Numbered from the stretch's first letter, positions 17,172 to 27,807 are shown. The stretch is DNA of 64,000 nucleotides from Kofleriaceae bacterium (GCA_020633495.1 JACKDR010000004.1:62001-126000); one strand, 5' to 3'. Numbers and translations are program-made. Notes: a model not told the origin generated them from the sequence alone.

Positions 17172-18005
17172 CCGCGCCGCGTCCTCGATCGACCGCGCCG
17201 GCGACAGCGTCGACGCGCCGCCGGTGCCGCGCGCCAGCCGTCGCGGCCACGCCAGCGGCGGCGCCGCCGCCGGGCGCAGGTGCAGGCCGGCGCCGCGCAG
17301 CGCGGCGTAGCGCATGCGGTCGCGGTGGCTGGCCAGGAAGCCGAGCTGGGCGTCGACGACGCGCGGCTCGCTGGCAGCGTCGCGGTGGGAGCGCAGGAAC
17401 CCGGCGACGCCGTCGATGGCGTCGTCCCAGGCGTCGAGGCAGGCGTCCCAGTGATCGAGCAGGTCCTCGCGGGCCAGGGCGTCGGCCTCCACCACGCACA
17501 GGGTCCGGGCCAGGCGGGCGCGCAGCGCGCCGCGGTCGATCGCCTCGCACCAGCCGGTGATCAGGCCCTCGCCGGTGAGCCGGGCCAGGCCGCTGCGCAT
17601 GGCCTCCCAGGTGCCGATGCCGGCGTCCTGGACCAGCCCCACCACCAGGTGCGGCGCCGCGACCACCGCGGCGCGGACCTCGTCGAGCAGGTGCGCGACC
17701 ACCGCGTCGGCGTGGGCGTGCTCGGCGTGGACCAGGCGGCGACGGGCCAGGACCTGGCCGTCCGCCGACAGCATGCGCACGAGGCCGAGGTGGCGGCCGC
17801 GCAGGACGTCACCCGGCTGCGACCGGCCGTCGTCGCGCTGCTCGACCAGGATCACCGTGGTGCGCTCGAGCCCGATCGCGATCGCGCGGGCCTCGGCGGG
17901 GACCACCGCGGGCCGGCCCGTCGACGCCCAGCGGGGCGGACCGACCGTGACCTCGCGTGTGGCGACCAGGTGCACGTCGCCCTGGAGCTGCAACCCGAGG
18001 GCCAC
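17082..18005 (-). pseudogene. Decayed transposase (ISKra4-like), C-terminus lost
   Basis: This minus-strand frame keeps blocks resembling ISKra4-type DDE transposases: a central VVGLVQDAGIGTWEAM region and QLGFLASHRDRMRYAALRGA, which matches the conserved x-YF-x-H-R-x-RM-x-Y-A-x-L-R-x-x-G ending. Immediately after it, the GLPIGSG-VVEA-C block that holds the last catalytic Glu is absent, and the frame runs on into the end of the dehydratase gene on the other strand. No terminal inverted repeats are seen. It may be a remnant or, less likely, a domesticated protein. Assignment rests on remembered family consensus, so it is moderate. Confidence 0.5.
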
Positions 18006-18162
18006 GCGGCCCGGCGGTGTGACCCGGCGGCAAGCGCCGGCAACCACGCGATCTCGATGACCGCGACCCCGCGAGCCCCCGACGGAAATCCGTCGTGCCC
18101 CATGGGACGTGCGTGGGAACCCCGACGGATCCCGCCCCTGTCTCATGCGCTGCCGTGCCGCG

Positions 18163-18774
18163 TCACACCAGGCGCTGCCACACCAGGACCAGCACGCCCA
18201 GCTCGAAGGTCAGGCGCGCCGGCAGCGACACCGCGACCCGGCGGCCGGCGCCGACGTAGATGACGCCGAGCGCGGTCCCGGCGACCGCGACGCCGAGCCG
18301 CGGCGCCACCGCGCCGCCCGCGACCCAGGCCTCGGCGACGCCGGCCAGCGCCGCCGCCGCCCAGGTCGAGCGACCGGCGTCGAGGGCGCGGTCGACCAGC
18401 CAGCGGCGGAACACCAGCTCGGCGGCCACCGCCTGGGCGCCGACCAGCAGCGCCACCGTGACCAGGGCACCGGCGCTGCCGCGCACCGCCGTGACCTGGG
18501 TCCACTCGACGCTGCGCGCGGTCGCCCCGGCGACCAGCGGGTCGGCGACGCCGAGGGCGAGGGCCAGCGCAGCGGCGCCGATCGCGGCGCCCGCGGCGAG
18601 CTGCCACGGCTCGACCGGCCGCGTCGACGTCCACGACCGACCGTCGACCCAGCGCACCACGCTGCCCGCCGCGAACAGGGCGATCAGCGCGGCGGTCGGC
18701 CAGCGCAGGGCGATCGCGCCGGCCACGATCACCAGCGCGACGTCACGCCCGGTCCGGACTCGGTCGTCGCTCAC
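18163..18774 (-). CDS. CPBP-family intramembrane protease-like protein
   Basis: 203 residues from a GTG at 18774, very hydrophobic, with about six membrane segments. The segment AQAVAAELVFRRWL matches the first CPBP/CAAX-protease motif (E-E-x3-R), although the first of the two glutamates is replaced by Ala, which may reduce or abolish activity. The expected later His motifs are not obvious. A divergent promoter region of about 80 bp separates it from the FHA kinase gene. Function unknown. Confidence 0.5.
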   Translation of the reverse strand: MSDDRVRTGRDVALVIVAGAIALRWPTAALIALFAAGSVVRWVDGRSWTSTRPVEPWQLAAGAAIGAAALALALGVADPLVAGATARSVEWTQVTAVRGSAGALVTVALLVGAQAVAAELVFRRWLVDRALDAGRSTWAAAALAGVAEAWVAGGAVAPRLGVAVAGTALGVIYVGAGRRVAVSLPARLTFELGVLVLVWQRLV

Positions 18775-18853
18775 CCCCGAAGGGTAGCCGCCGCGCGTGA
18801 TACAGTCGATCCGCGGACCAGGGGAGGTCTCATGCCCGTGGTCCGCCCTGCCG

Positions 18854-20047
18854 ATGACCGAGCCCCCCCTCGACGACCACGAGCCCGACGACGCCACCCG
18901 CGTCGGCGACGCCGACGACACCAGCACCTTCGACGCCTTCGACATCGGCGAGGACACCGGCATGTCGGTCGCCCGGCCGACCGGGCGGCTGGTGTGCCTG
19001 GTCGGTCGCGAGCCCGGGCGGGTCTACCCGCTGGGGCCGCGCCCGGTGGTGATCGGCCGCGGCGCCGACGCCCAGATCCAGCTCGAGGGCCACGACGTGT
19101 CGCGCGCCCACGCCCGGGTCAGCTGGCTCGTCGACCACTTCGTCCTCGAGGATCTCGGCAGCCGCAACGGCGTCTCGGTCAACGGCGTGCCGGTGCGCAC
19201 CCACCGGCTGCAGCTCGGCGATCGCATCCAGATCGGCGGCGCGGCGATCCTGGTGCTCGCCGAGAACGACGACCTCGAGCGTCGCGCCCTGCGGCTGCAG
19301 CGGCTCGAGGCCCTCGGCGAGCTGGCCAGCGGGGTCGTCCACGACTTCAAGAACACGCTGTCGGTGATCCTCGGCAACCTCGAGCTGCTCGAGCACCACG
19401 CCGCCGAGCGCTACGGCGGCGACGACGATCTCGCCGCCGGGCTGGCGTCGATCCGCGCCGCCGCCGACGCCACCGGCGAGCTGACCCGGCGGCTCCTGTA
19501 CTTCGCGCACCGCGAGACCCCGGGCGCCGCCACGCCGGTGCCGCTGCGCGCGCTCGTCGACGAGGTCGTCAGCCTGCTGCGCCACAAGCTGTCGCGACCG
19601 TCGCGGGTCGAGGTCGACGTCGACGTCGACCCGGCGGTGCAGGTCACGGGGCGGCGCGGCGAGCTGCACCACGTCCTGCTCAACCTGTGCCTCAACGCGC
19701 GCGACGCGATGCCCGGCGGCGGCCGTCTCGCGCTGCACGCCGAGCGGGTCGAGCTGTCGCGACCGGCGGCGATGCACCTGCACCTGCCCGCGCCCGGCGC
19801 CTACGTCGAGCTGACCGTGCGCGACACCGGCACCGGCATGGACGAGGTCACGCTGGCGCGGGTGTTCGAGCCGTTCTTCACCACCAAGCGCCCGGGCGAG
19901 GGCACCGGCCTCGGCCTGGCCACGGTCTACGGGGTGGTGCGCAGCCACGGCGGCAACGTCCTGGTCGACTCGACGCCCGGCGACGGCACCACGTTCCGGC
20001 TGCTGCTGCCGGCGGCCGCGTCCGACGGCGGCGACCGCACCGGGTAG
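18854..20047 (+). CDS. FHA-domain sensor histidine kinase
   Basis: 397 residues. After an acidic N-terminus, residues ~45-135 form a forkhead-associated domain (VIGRGADAQIQL, VSRAHARV, LEDLGSRNGVSVNG), which binds phosphothreonine. A HisKA dimerisation helix follows (LGELASGVVHDFKNTLSVI, His about residue 170), then a HATPase_c domain with N box NLCLNARDA, G1 DTGTGMD and G2 GTGLGLA. FHA sensing of a Ser/Thr phosphorylation signal feeding a His-Asp relay is inferred. No membrane segment or response regulator is adjacent. The start is uncertain: a good Shine-Dalgarno precedes an ATG at 18832 that is out of frame, and a run of seven C near 18860 could hide an indel. Confidence 0.85.
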   Translation: MTEPPLDDHEPDDATRVGDADDTSTFDAFDIGEDTGMSVARPTGRLVCLVGREPGRVYPLGPRPVVIGRGADAQIQLEGHDVSRAHARVSWLVDHFVLEDLGSRNGVSVNGVPVRTHRLQLGDRIQIGGAAILVLAENDDLERRALRLQRLEALGELASGVVHDFKNTLSVILGNLELLEHHAAERYGGDDDLAAGLASIRAAADATGELTRRLLYFAHRETPGAATPVPLRALVDEVVSLLRHKLSRPSRVEVDVDVDPAVQVTGRRGELHHVLLNLCLNARDAMPGGGRLALHAERVELSRPAAMHLHLPAPGAYVELTVRDTGTGMDEVTLARVFEPFFTTKRPGEGTGLGLATVYGVVRSHGGNVLVDSTPGDGTTFRLLLPAAASDGGDRTG

Positions 20048-20077
20048 CGACGCACGCCGCGTGGTACCGTCGCCGAC

Positions 20078-21763
20078 GTGACCGCGCCGCCCGGAGGCCG
20101 CGACGATCCTCGCCTGTCGGTGCGTGGCCTGCGGGTGGTGCTGCCCGACGGGCGCGTCGTCATCGACGAGATGTCGCTCGACGTCGCGCCGGGCGAGGTC
20201 GTGGTCCTGCTCGGCGGCAGCGGCGCCGGCAAGTCGACGTTCGCGCGGGTCCTGTTCGAGCGCGACGAGCTCGACCGCGCCGGCTTCGACGTCGTCGCCG
20301 GCCAGGTCGTGATGGATCACGGCCAGCTCGGCCTGGTGCCGCAGCGCGGCGCCCTGTTCGATCACCTCGACGTCCGCGGCAACCTCGAGCTGGCGATGCG
20401 CTACGCGCCGCCCGGCGGCGACGCGCGCCCCGGCGGCGCCGACGACGTCGACGCCGGCGAGGGCGCGGCGGCGCGCTGGCTCGAGCGCGTCGGCCTCGAT
20501 CGCGCGCTGGCCGCGCCCGGCACCGCGGTGACCCGGCTGTCGGGCGGCCAGGCCCAGCGGGTCGCGGTGGCCCGGGTCCTGGCCAGCCGGCGGCGCCTCT
20601 TGTTCCTCGACGAGCCGTCGGTCGGGCTCGACCCGCACCGCGTCCGCATGCTGGCCCGGCTGATCCGCGAGCAGGTGCGCGCGCTCGGCATCTCGGCGAT
20701 CGTCGTCACCCACGACGTCGCGCTCGCCGCCGGCGTCGCCGACCGCCTGTTCCTCTTGTCGCTCGAGCACCGCCGGCTCGAGCAGCTGTTCGCCGGCGGC
20801 GGCGACGGCGATGGCGACGTCGCCACGCCCGACGCCACCTGGCCGGGGCCGGTCGACGATCCGGCGCGGCCGGTCGACGACGCCACCCGCGGCCGCTGGA
20901 TGATCGCGCTGGAGAAGGCGCTGCTCGATCACCTCGAGGCCCACGGCGCGCGCCGCGCCGACGGTGGCGCCGCGGCGCCGCGGCGTCGCGCGCCGGGTCG
21001 CGGCCGCGCAGCCGAGCCGCTGATCGCGCCGTTCCGGGTCGCCGGCACCGCGCTGGCGCTGGCGCCGGCGCAGCTGCTGCGCCGGCCCGGCGACTTCGCC
21101 CAGGTCGGCCGGCGGGTCCTGGCCCAGACGCTGTTGCGCCCGCTGCTGTTCTACGGCGTGGTCTCGGTGCTGATCGGCTACACGGTGCTGTACGTGATCA
21201 GCAAGGTCGGCGGCGCCGGGGTCCGCCCCGACGCGCTGATCCGCCAGATCGGCGGCGCCTACGTCGTCGCGCTGGCGCCGGCGCTGGCCGCGGTGCTGTT
21301 CGTCGCGGCGTCGGGCAGCGCCACCAACGCGTGGCTGGGCTCGATGGGCCTGACCCGCCAGACCGTCGCGCTCGAGGCGCTCGGCGTCGACAGCCGCGCC
21401 TACCTGTGGGCCCCGGCGTGGGTCGCGCTCGGCGTCGCGTTCCTCGCGGTCGCGGCGCTGTTCGCGCTCGGCATGATCGTCGGCGGCCTGCTGGTGTGCC
21501 GCCAGTACCACGTGCCCGGCGCGTGGGACCTGCTGACCGCCGACCTGTTCGATCCGCGTCCCGAGCGGATCCGCTACGCGCTGCGCGCCGGGTTCCTGGC
21601 GTGGATCTACGGCTGGGGCATCGCCGCCGACGTCGTCGCCAAGGGCAGCGCCGCCAAGCCCGAGGCCGACGCCGTGACCCGCGGCATGACCGCGAGCGTC
21701 GTCGCGTGCACGCTGTGGGTGGTGGCGTGGGAGCTGACGACCGTGCTGGTGGTGCTGCGGTGA
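20078..21763 (+). CDS. Fused MlaF-MlaE lipid ABC transporter (ATPase plus permease)
   Basis: 561 residues. Residues ~10-245 are an ABC ATPase: Walker A GGSGAGKST, signature LSGGQAQRV, Walker B LLFLDEPSVGLD, switch His in VTHD. Residues ~330-561 are an MlaE permease with about five membrane segments (ALAPALAAVLFVAASGSA, then TVALEALGVDSRAYLWAP, the cytoplasmic coupling loop). In Mla-type systems these are two proteins that move phospholipids between envelope membranes; here they are joined by a ~90-residue linker. The start is a GTG at 20078 with TACCGT seven bases before it. The stop overlaps the next start by four bases. No MCE-domain (MlaD) gene is adjacent. Confidence 0.88.
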   Translation: MTAPPGGRDDPRLSVRGLRVVLPDGRVVIDEMSLDVAPGEVVVLLGGSGAGKSTFARVLFERDELDRAGFDVVAGQVVMDHGQLGLVPQRGALFDHLDVRGNLELAMRYAPPGGDARPGGADDVDAGEGAAARWLERVGLDRALAAPGTAVTRLSGGQAQRVAVARVLASRRRLLFLDEPSVGLDPHRVRMLARLIREQVRALGISAIVVTHDVALAAGVADRLFLLSLEHRRLEQLFAGGGDGDGDVATPDATWPGPVDDPARPVDDATRGRWMIALEKALLDHLEAHGARRADGGAAAPRRRAPGRGRAAEPLIAPFRVAGTALALAPAQLLRRPGDFAQVGRRVLAQTLLRPLLFYGVVSVLIGYTVLYVISKVGGAGVRPDALIRQIGGAYVVALAPALAAVLFVAASGSATNAWLGSMGLTRQTVALEALGVDSRAYLWAPAWVALGVAFLAVAALFALGMIVGGLLVCRQYHVPGAWDLLTADLFDPRPERIRYALRAGFLAWIYGWGIAADVVAKGSAAKPEADAVTRGMTASVVACTLWVVAWELTTVLVVLR

Positions 21764-23418
21764 GCGCCGGCGGTCGCCGCGGCCGCGGCGTCGCCACCGT
21801 CGCCGGCGTCGCGGTGCTGGTCGCCCACGCCGCCGCGCTGCCGCTGGCGCTCGATCGCTGCCGCCGCGACGAGCTCGAGGTCGACGTCACCGGCGCGCCG
21901 GTCGCCGCCGGCTTCGATCTCGACGGCGCCGTGCCGGCCGGGCTGCGCGCGCGGATCGAGGACGCCGTCGACGGCGTCGCGGTCACGCCCGCGACCGCGC
22001 TCGCGCCCGACGCCGCCGGCCCCGGGCTGCACCGGCGGACCTGGACCGTGCGCTACCAGGGCGGCTACGCCCGCACCGTCGGCGCCGCCCAGCTGGTGGG
22101 CCCGTTCCAGGATCCGGCGGCGCCGCCGTGCGGCGCCCGCCTCGTCGTCGGGCAGCGGCTCCTCGACGACGGCGCCGCCGGCCCCGGCACGGTGGCGGCG
22201 CTGATCCACGACGCGCTCGAGACCGAGCTCGCCGGCTTCGAGCAGTTCCCGGTCGGCCGGTTCCAGCGGGTGTCGAAGGTCGAGGTCCGGTGGGCGCGGT
22301 TCGACGCCAGCCCCGAGGACCGCCACCTGTTCGGCGACCTCATCGGCGATCCCGGCGTCGCGCTGGGCGCGACCTGGCACACCGACGGCTACGCCCGGGT
22401 CTTCGTCGTGCTCGAGCTCGACCGGGTCAGCGTCGAGGTCACCGTCGCGGCGGTGCCGCGGGTCGACGGTGATCGCCTCGCGTTCGGCGTCTTCGCCGCC
22501 GCCCACCTGGCGTTCGGCAACCGGGTCGTCGACTTCGCCGCCAGCGTGCTACGCGCCGACGATCGCGCCACCGAGGTCGCGCGCCAGCAGATCGACGCCG
22601 CGATCCTGCAGGCGTTCGACCCGCCGCCGCCGCTGCCGCTCCCCGGCGGCCGCAGCCTCGAGGTCCGCTACTGCCCGGGCGCCCGGGTCACCGTCGCCGC
22701 CGGCGGCTACGCGGCGCTGCCGCTGGCGCTGCGGTTCGGCGGCCCCGGCGCGGGCGGCGCGCTGCCGCCCCGGCTGGGACCGGCGCACCCGCCGCCGCCC
22801 GCCGCCGACACCGTGCTGGCGTTCGATCTCGACCTCGACACCATCAACGCCCTGCTCTTCGAGCTGTGGCGCACCGGCTACCTCGACGACGAGCTCGACG
22901 CCGCCGGCCTCGATCGTCGCTTCAACGAGGACCCGCTGGTGACGTCGCTCTTGAGCCTGCGGATGTCGCCGCTGCGCCTGGCGCTGCCGCCGGTGGTGGT
23001 GCCCGGCGCCGCCGGCCTGCGCATGGCCGCCGACCTGCGGGTCAACCTCGCCGACGGCGACGTCCTGACCCCGGGGCGGGTGTGGGCCGCGCTCGACGTC
23101 GATCTCGACGCCGCCGACGCCGAGGTCGGCCTCGGCGACCTCGAGCTGGCCTGCGAGCCGACGCCGGGCCGGCTGCGGCCCTGCTACGGCGACCTGGTCA
23201 CCGCGGTGCGCGCCCGCGGCGGCGACGCCCGCGACCAGCTGTCGGGGGTGCTGCGCGACATCCTCGACGAGCTGTTCACCGGCCAGCGGGTCCGGGCGCC
23301 CGACGCGCCCGCGGAGCTCGTGCTCGGCGCGCCGCGCACCGCCAGCGTCCGCGACGGCGCCACCGCGACCGTGCGGATCTCGCTGGACGGCCGGCTCGAG
23401 GCCCACCCGCCGCCGTGA
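21760..23418 (+). CDS. Hypothetical exported protein, possible TULIP-like lipid-binding protein
   Basis: 552 residues, starting at a GTG that overlaps the MlaFE stop (GTGA). An N-terminal hydrophobic stretch (VAGVAVLVAHAAALPLAL) serves as signal or anchor. The rest is beta-rich with no catalytic motif. The segment DTINALLFELWRTGYLDD (about residues 355-372) resembles the SxxxLNxLLxxLxxxG pattern at the start of the second barrel of BPI/TULIP lipid-binding proteins. That is a weak match, made more plausible by coupling to a lipid transporter. It may replace the MCE or periplasmic lipid carrier. Otherwise unknown. Confidence 0.6.
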   Translation: MSAGGRRGRGVATVAGVAVLVAHAAALPLALDRCRRDELEVDVTGAPVAAGFDLDGAVPAGLRARIEDAVDGVAVTPATALAPDAAGPGLHRRTWTVRYQGGYARTVGAAQLVGPFQDPAAPPCGARLVVGQRLLDDGAAGPGTVAALIHDALETELAGFEQFPVGRFQRVSKVEVRWARFDASPEDRHLFGDLIGDPGVALGATWHTDGYARVFVVLELDRVSVEVTVAAVPRVDGDRLAFGVFAAAHLAFGNRVVDFAASVLRADDRATEVARQQIDAAILQAFDPPPPLPLPGGRSLEVRYCPGARVTVAAGGYAALPLALRFGGPGAGGALPPRLGPAHPPPPAADTVLAFDLDLDTINALLFELWRTGYLDDELDAAGLDRRFNEDPLVTSLLSLRMSPLRLALPPVVVPGAAGLRMAADLRVNLADGDVLTPGRVWAALDVDLDAADAEVGLGDLELACEPTPGRLRPCYGDLVTAVRARGGDARDQLSGVLRDILDELFTGQRVRAPDAPAELVLGAPRTASVRDGATATVRISLDGRLEAHPPP

Positions 23419-23433
23419 CGCCGTGGCGCCGTG

Positions 23434-23469
23434 CCGCCGTCACGCCGGCGCGTCGCCGGCGCACGGCGG
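23434..23469 (+). terminator. Hairpin after the MlaFE operon
   Basis: Two-part inverted repeat: CCGCCGT (23434-23440) and CGCCGGCG (23443-23450) pair with CGCCGGCG (23454-23461) and ACGGCGG (23463-23469), with a three-base loop. It lies 16 bp after the operon stop. No T-run follows, so a factor-dependent or attenuating role is also possible. Confidence 0.45.
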
Positions 23470-23544
23470 TGACGCCCCGGTCACGCGGCGCCGTGCCGCG
23501 CCCCGCCGCCGCTGCCGCGCGCCCGACGGTGATACGATCGCGAC

Positions 23545-24270
23545 GTGGATCGCGACGCCTTCCGGGAAGCCCTGCTGTCGGTGATGGAGCGCAAGCGGCA
23601 CTGGGCGTGGCCGGCGTTCACCACCGGCGTCGTCGCGCCCGATCGCCTGCACGTGCACTTCGAGCAGGAGTACGCCACCTACGTGCGCGACTTCCCGGTC
23701 ATGGTCGCGTGGGCGTACGTGCAGTGCCCGCTGCCCGAGGCGCGACGCGACCTGATCGAGAACGTCTACGAGGAGGAGACCGGCGCGCTGGTCGCGGGTC
23801 GCCCCCACCCCGAGCTGTTCCTCGAGTACCCGCGCGGCCTCGGCATGGACCTGGCGCGCTTCGACGACGTCGAGCTGCTGCCGGCGGCGCGGGAGTGGCG
23901 CGCCACCCTCGACGAGTGCACGCACCGACGCGGCTGGGAGGTCGCCGCCGCGGTCACGACGCTGTTCATCGAGGGCACCGCGTACGAGCGCGGCGAGCTC
24001 GACCCGGCGGCGCCGAAGCGCCCCGAGCCGCCGCTCGAGCGCCACCCGCTGGTCGTCCACTACGGCCTGCCGCTCGACGCCCTCGCGCTGACCAAGGCCC
24101 ACCGCCGGGTCGAGGGCGAGCACCGCCAGGCGGCGTGGCGGGTCGTGCTCGAGCTCGGCAACCCGCGGGTGCGCCCCGACGTGGTCGCCGCGATGCAGGA
24201 GGTGCTCGCGGGCTGGCTCGACTACCGCGACGCGGTCGCCGAGGCGTGCGGCCTCACGCCGCCCGACTGA
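23545..24270 (+). CDS. Haem-oxygenase-like diiron (HDO) family protein
   Basis: 241 residues, all-helical, resembling the TenA/PqqC/CADD-like iron-containing redox enzymes. Acidic and His residues appear at the expected helix positions: HFEQEYATYVRDFP, LIENVYEEETG, then HPELFLEYPRGLGM, a Glu in LFIEGTAYERGEL, and a C-terminal KAHRRVEGEHRQAAW carrying E-x2-H. Known family members oxidise small substrates or sacrifice their own residues (CADD), so substrate cannot be inferred. The GTG at 23545 has TACGAT six bases upstream and no Shine-Dalgarno. It stands alone between the MlaFE operon and a lipoprotein gene. Confidence 0.72.
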   Translation: MDRDAFREALLSVMERKRHWAWPAFTTGVVAPDRLHVHFEQEYATYVRDFPVMVAWAYVQCPLPEARRDLIENVYEEETGALVAGRPHPELFLEYPRGLGMDLARFDDVELLPAAREWRATLDECTHRRGWEVAAAVTTLFIEGTAYERGELDPAAPKRPEPPLERHPLVVHYGLPLDALALTKAHRRVEGEHRQAAWRVVLELGNPRVRPDVVAAMQEVLAGWLDYRDAVAEACGLTPPD

Positions 24271-24330
24271 TCGCACGAATCCCGCGGCGCCGGTTGGGGT
24301 GCCGCGCCACCGTCGGATAGGATGATCGTG

Positions 24331-25443
24331 ATGAGGATGACGCGCTGGCTCGCGATCTCGGTGGCATCGGTCGGTCTGCTCGGGTGCGGCGGCAAGGCCA
24401 AGCCACCCCCGCCCAAGCCCGAGGTGGTCGAGAAGCCCAAGCCCAAGCCGCCACCGCCGCCGCCGCCGGTGTGCGTGCAGCGCGGCGCCGACCTGTCCCT
24501 GGTCGGCATGGCGGCCGCCGGCGACGGCGACGTCGCGTTCTGCGTCTCCGACGGCGCGGCGTCCAACGTCTGCTACGGCGTCGACCTCGGCACCAAGAAG
24601 TACACGGTGCTCGACGCGCCGCCGACGCCGAGCGCGGCGGTGATGGATCCCGATCCGGCGCACCTCGAGACCACCGCGACCGAGGTCAAGGTGTGCATCG
24701 GCGAGGACTGCAAGGTCGTCAAGCCCAAGATGCCCAAGGGCAACGAGAACCCGATCGACGCGGTCACCAACGCCGCCGGCAGCCACATCGCGGTGCTGAT
24801 GGGCAACCCCGAGGCCGGCAAGGGCACGGTCACGATCTTCGAGGTCGCCAAGGGCCGCAAGGTCGCGACCATCAAGTACGCGCGTGGCGACTACAAGTGC
24901 GGCGAGGCGCGGCTGCTCGGCGAGACCCTGTTCGTCAGCGCCGACGTGTGCGCCGGCCCGGCGGCGCGCGGCACGCTGTACACGCTCAAGGGCAAGAAGC
25001 TGGCCGAGGTCGGCGGCAAGGAGTTCGGCACCTACGGCGCGGTGCCGATCCAGGTCGGGGACACGACGTGGGCGTTCCTCGACGAGAACGCCGCGGCGAT
25101 CGCGATCCAGGACGTCAAGACCGGCAAGGTCGTCAAGACGATCGACATCGGCGGCCTGTGGGCCGGCGCGGGCGCCGACGGCGCGGAGGGCGCGGACGAC
25201 GCGCCGCCGCCGGCGATGGGCAACCCGGGCGAGTCGACGATGGTGCGCCGTCCCGACGGCAAGCTGGTCGTGATCAGCGGCGGGCCGACGCCGGGCAACG
25301 TCGCGGTCGTCGACGTCGAGGCCGGCACGCTCGGCGACGTGGTCGGCGCGCTGCAGTGCGAGCTGCCGCCGGACGGCGGCGGCGGCGGCGACGGCGACGG
25401 CGACGGCGGCGACGCGGCGACCGACGACGGCGACGGCGCGTAG
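24331..25443 (+). CDS. Lipoprotein with Pro/Lys-rich spacer
   Basis: 370 residues. The N-terminus MRMTRWLAISVASVGLLGC is a lipoprotein signal (LLGC). It is followed by GGKAKPPPPKPEV and further K-P and poly-P stretches (about residues 20-47), likely a rigid spacer across the periplasm or peptidoglycan. The mature domain has repeated short beta-strands and several Cys pairs (FCVSD, CIGEDCKVV), suggestive of a beta-propeller. The last ~25 residues are Gly/Asp repeats (GDGDGDGGD). The start at 24331 is preferred to 24322 because TAGGAT ends seven bases before it. Function unknown. Confidence 0.65.
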   Translation: MRMTRWLAISVASVGLLGCGGKAKPPPPKPEVVEKPKPKPPPPPPPVCVQRGADLSLVGMAAAGDGDVAFCVSDGAASNVCYGVDLGTKKYTVLDAPPTPSAAVMDPDPAHLETTATEVKVCIGEDCKVVKPKMPKGNENPIDAVTNAAGSHIAVLMGNPEAGKGTVTIFEVAKGRKVATIKYARGDYKCGEARLLGETLFVSADVCAGPAARGTLYTLKGKKLAEVGGKEFGTYGAVPIQVGDTTWAFLDENAAAIAIQDVKTGKVVKTIDIGGLWAGAGADGAEGADDAPPPAMGNPGESTMVRRPDGKLVVISGGPTPGNVAVVDVEAGTLGDVVGALQCELPPDGGGGGDGDGDGGDAATDDGDGA

Positions 25444-25584
25444 GCGCGCGGTCGCGGACGGGGCATCGGGCCGACGGGGCGGCCGCTCTCCGCCGAGGAG
25501 GAGCAGGCCGGCCCGCCGCGGAGGTCCGCGACGAGCCGGCCCCTTCGGCGCGTGATGCGAACGCGCCAAAGACGGAGCCCGCGG

Positions 25585-26103
25585 CTAGCGCTGCGGGACG
25601 ATCTCGCCGCGCCGGTTCTTGGCGTAGGCTGACTCGGAGGAGCCGGCGACCGCCGGGCGCTCCTCGCCGTACGAGATCGTGTTGATGCGCTTGGCGGCGA
25701 CGCCGAGGCGCACCAGGTAGTCGTGCATGGCCTGGGCGCGGCGCTGGCCGAGCGCGATGTTGTACTCGTCGGTGCCGCGCTCGTCGGCGTGACCCTCGAG
25801 GGTGATGACCGCGCCGCCGTGCGCGCCCATCCAGTCGGCGAGCTGCTGCAGGTCCTGGCGACCCGCCTCGTCGATCACCGACGAGTCGAACTCGAAGTAG
25901 ACCGCGGCGAACGACTGGTTGCCGTCGTCGTCGGTCGCGGTGGCGCTACCGCCCTTGCTGTTGGCCGAGACGTTCTTGGCCGAGCCGCCCGCGGGCGACC
26001 TGGGCGCGGTGTCGAGCGTGCCGGTGTCGGTGGTCCCCGACTTCTTCTTGCACGCGGTGGCAGGCAGGATGGCGAGACAGGCGATCAGCAGGGTGGTGCG
26101 CAT
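25585..26103 (-). CDS. pal: Peptidoglycan-associated lipoprotein Pal
   Basis: 172 residues. The signal MRTTLLIACLAILPATAC ends in a lipobox; a flexible Ser/Thr/Gly-rich linker follows, then an OmpA-like domain (AAVYFEFDSSVID at the start; the peptidoglycan-binding loop LEGHADERGTDEYNIALGQRR is complete, with the Asp and Arg that contact diaminopimelate). Pal anchors the outer membrane to peptidoglycan through the Tol-Pal system. No tol genes are adjacent. The ATG at 26103 has AGGAGC upstream. The C-terminus (GEERPAVAG...RRGEIVPQR) is that of classical Pal. Confidence 0.93.
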   Translation of the reverse strand: MRTTLLIACLAILPATACKKKSGTTDTGTLDTAPRSPAGGSAKNVSANSKGGSATATDDDGNQSFAAVYFEFDSSVIDEAGRQDLQQLADWMGAHGGAVITLEGHADERGTDEYNIALGQRRAQAMHDYLVRLGVAAKRINTISYGEERPAVAGSSESAYAKNRRGEIVPQR

Positions 26104-26146
26104 CTTCAGCTCCTCGTGACGAACGGGTTTCGGCGGATCTCGGCAG

Positions 26147-26263
26147 TCACAGGTATCCGAACGCCGACAGGATGGTCGCGAGCAGCAGCACCTCGACCAG
26201 GAGCCCGAGCAACTCGGGCGTCGCCTCGAACCTCCGAGGTTCCTGGTCGTGGTCACCGCTCAC
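26147..26263 (-). CDS. Possible small membrane protein (38 residues)
   Basis: A GTG at 26263 opens a 38-residue frame ending GLLVEVLLLATILSAFGYL, a single hydrophobic helix preceded by a charged N-terminus. It sits just upstream of pal on the same strand, about 43 bp before its ATG. There is no strong ribosome-binding site and no recognised family. The frame continues upstream without a stop, so this is a weak call. Confidence 0.3.
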   Translation of the reverse strand: MSGDHDQEPRRFEATPELLGLLVEVLLLATILSAFGYL

Positions 26264-26415
26264 GGGACGCGGCCATTTCACGGCCCGTGCCAGCGCCCAA
26301 GCCCGCGGAACTGCCAGCCTCCCGCGGCGCTGCGGGCGCGGCGCCTTGCAGCCCGCCACGGTGGGCGCCGCACGATGCAAGCCGCCACGCATCGTGCGGC
26401 AGCGGCGACTCGCGC

Positions 26416-27803
<1,388 letters not shown>

Positions 27804-27807
<4 letters not shown>

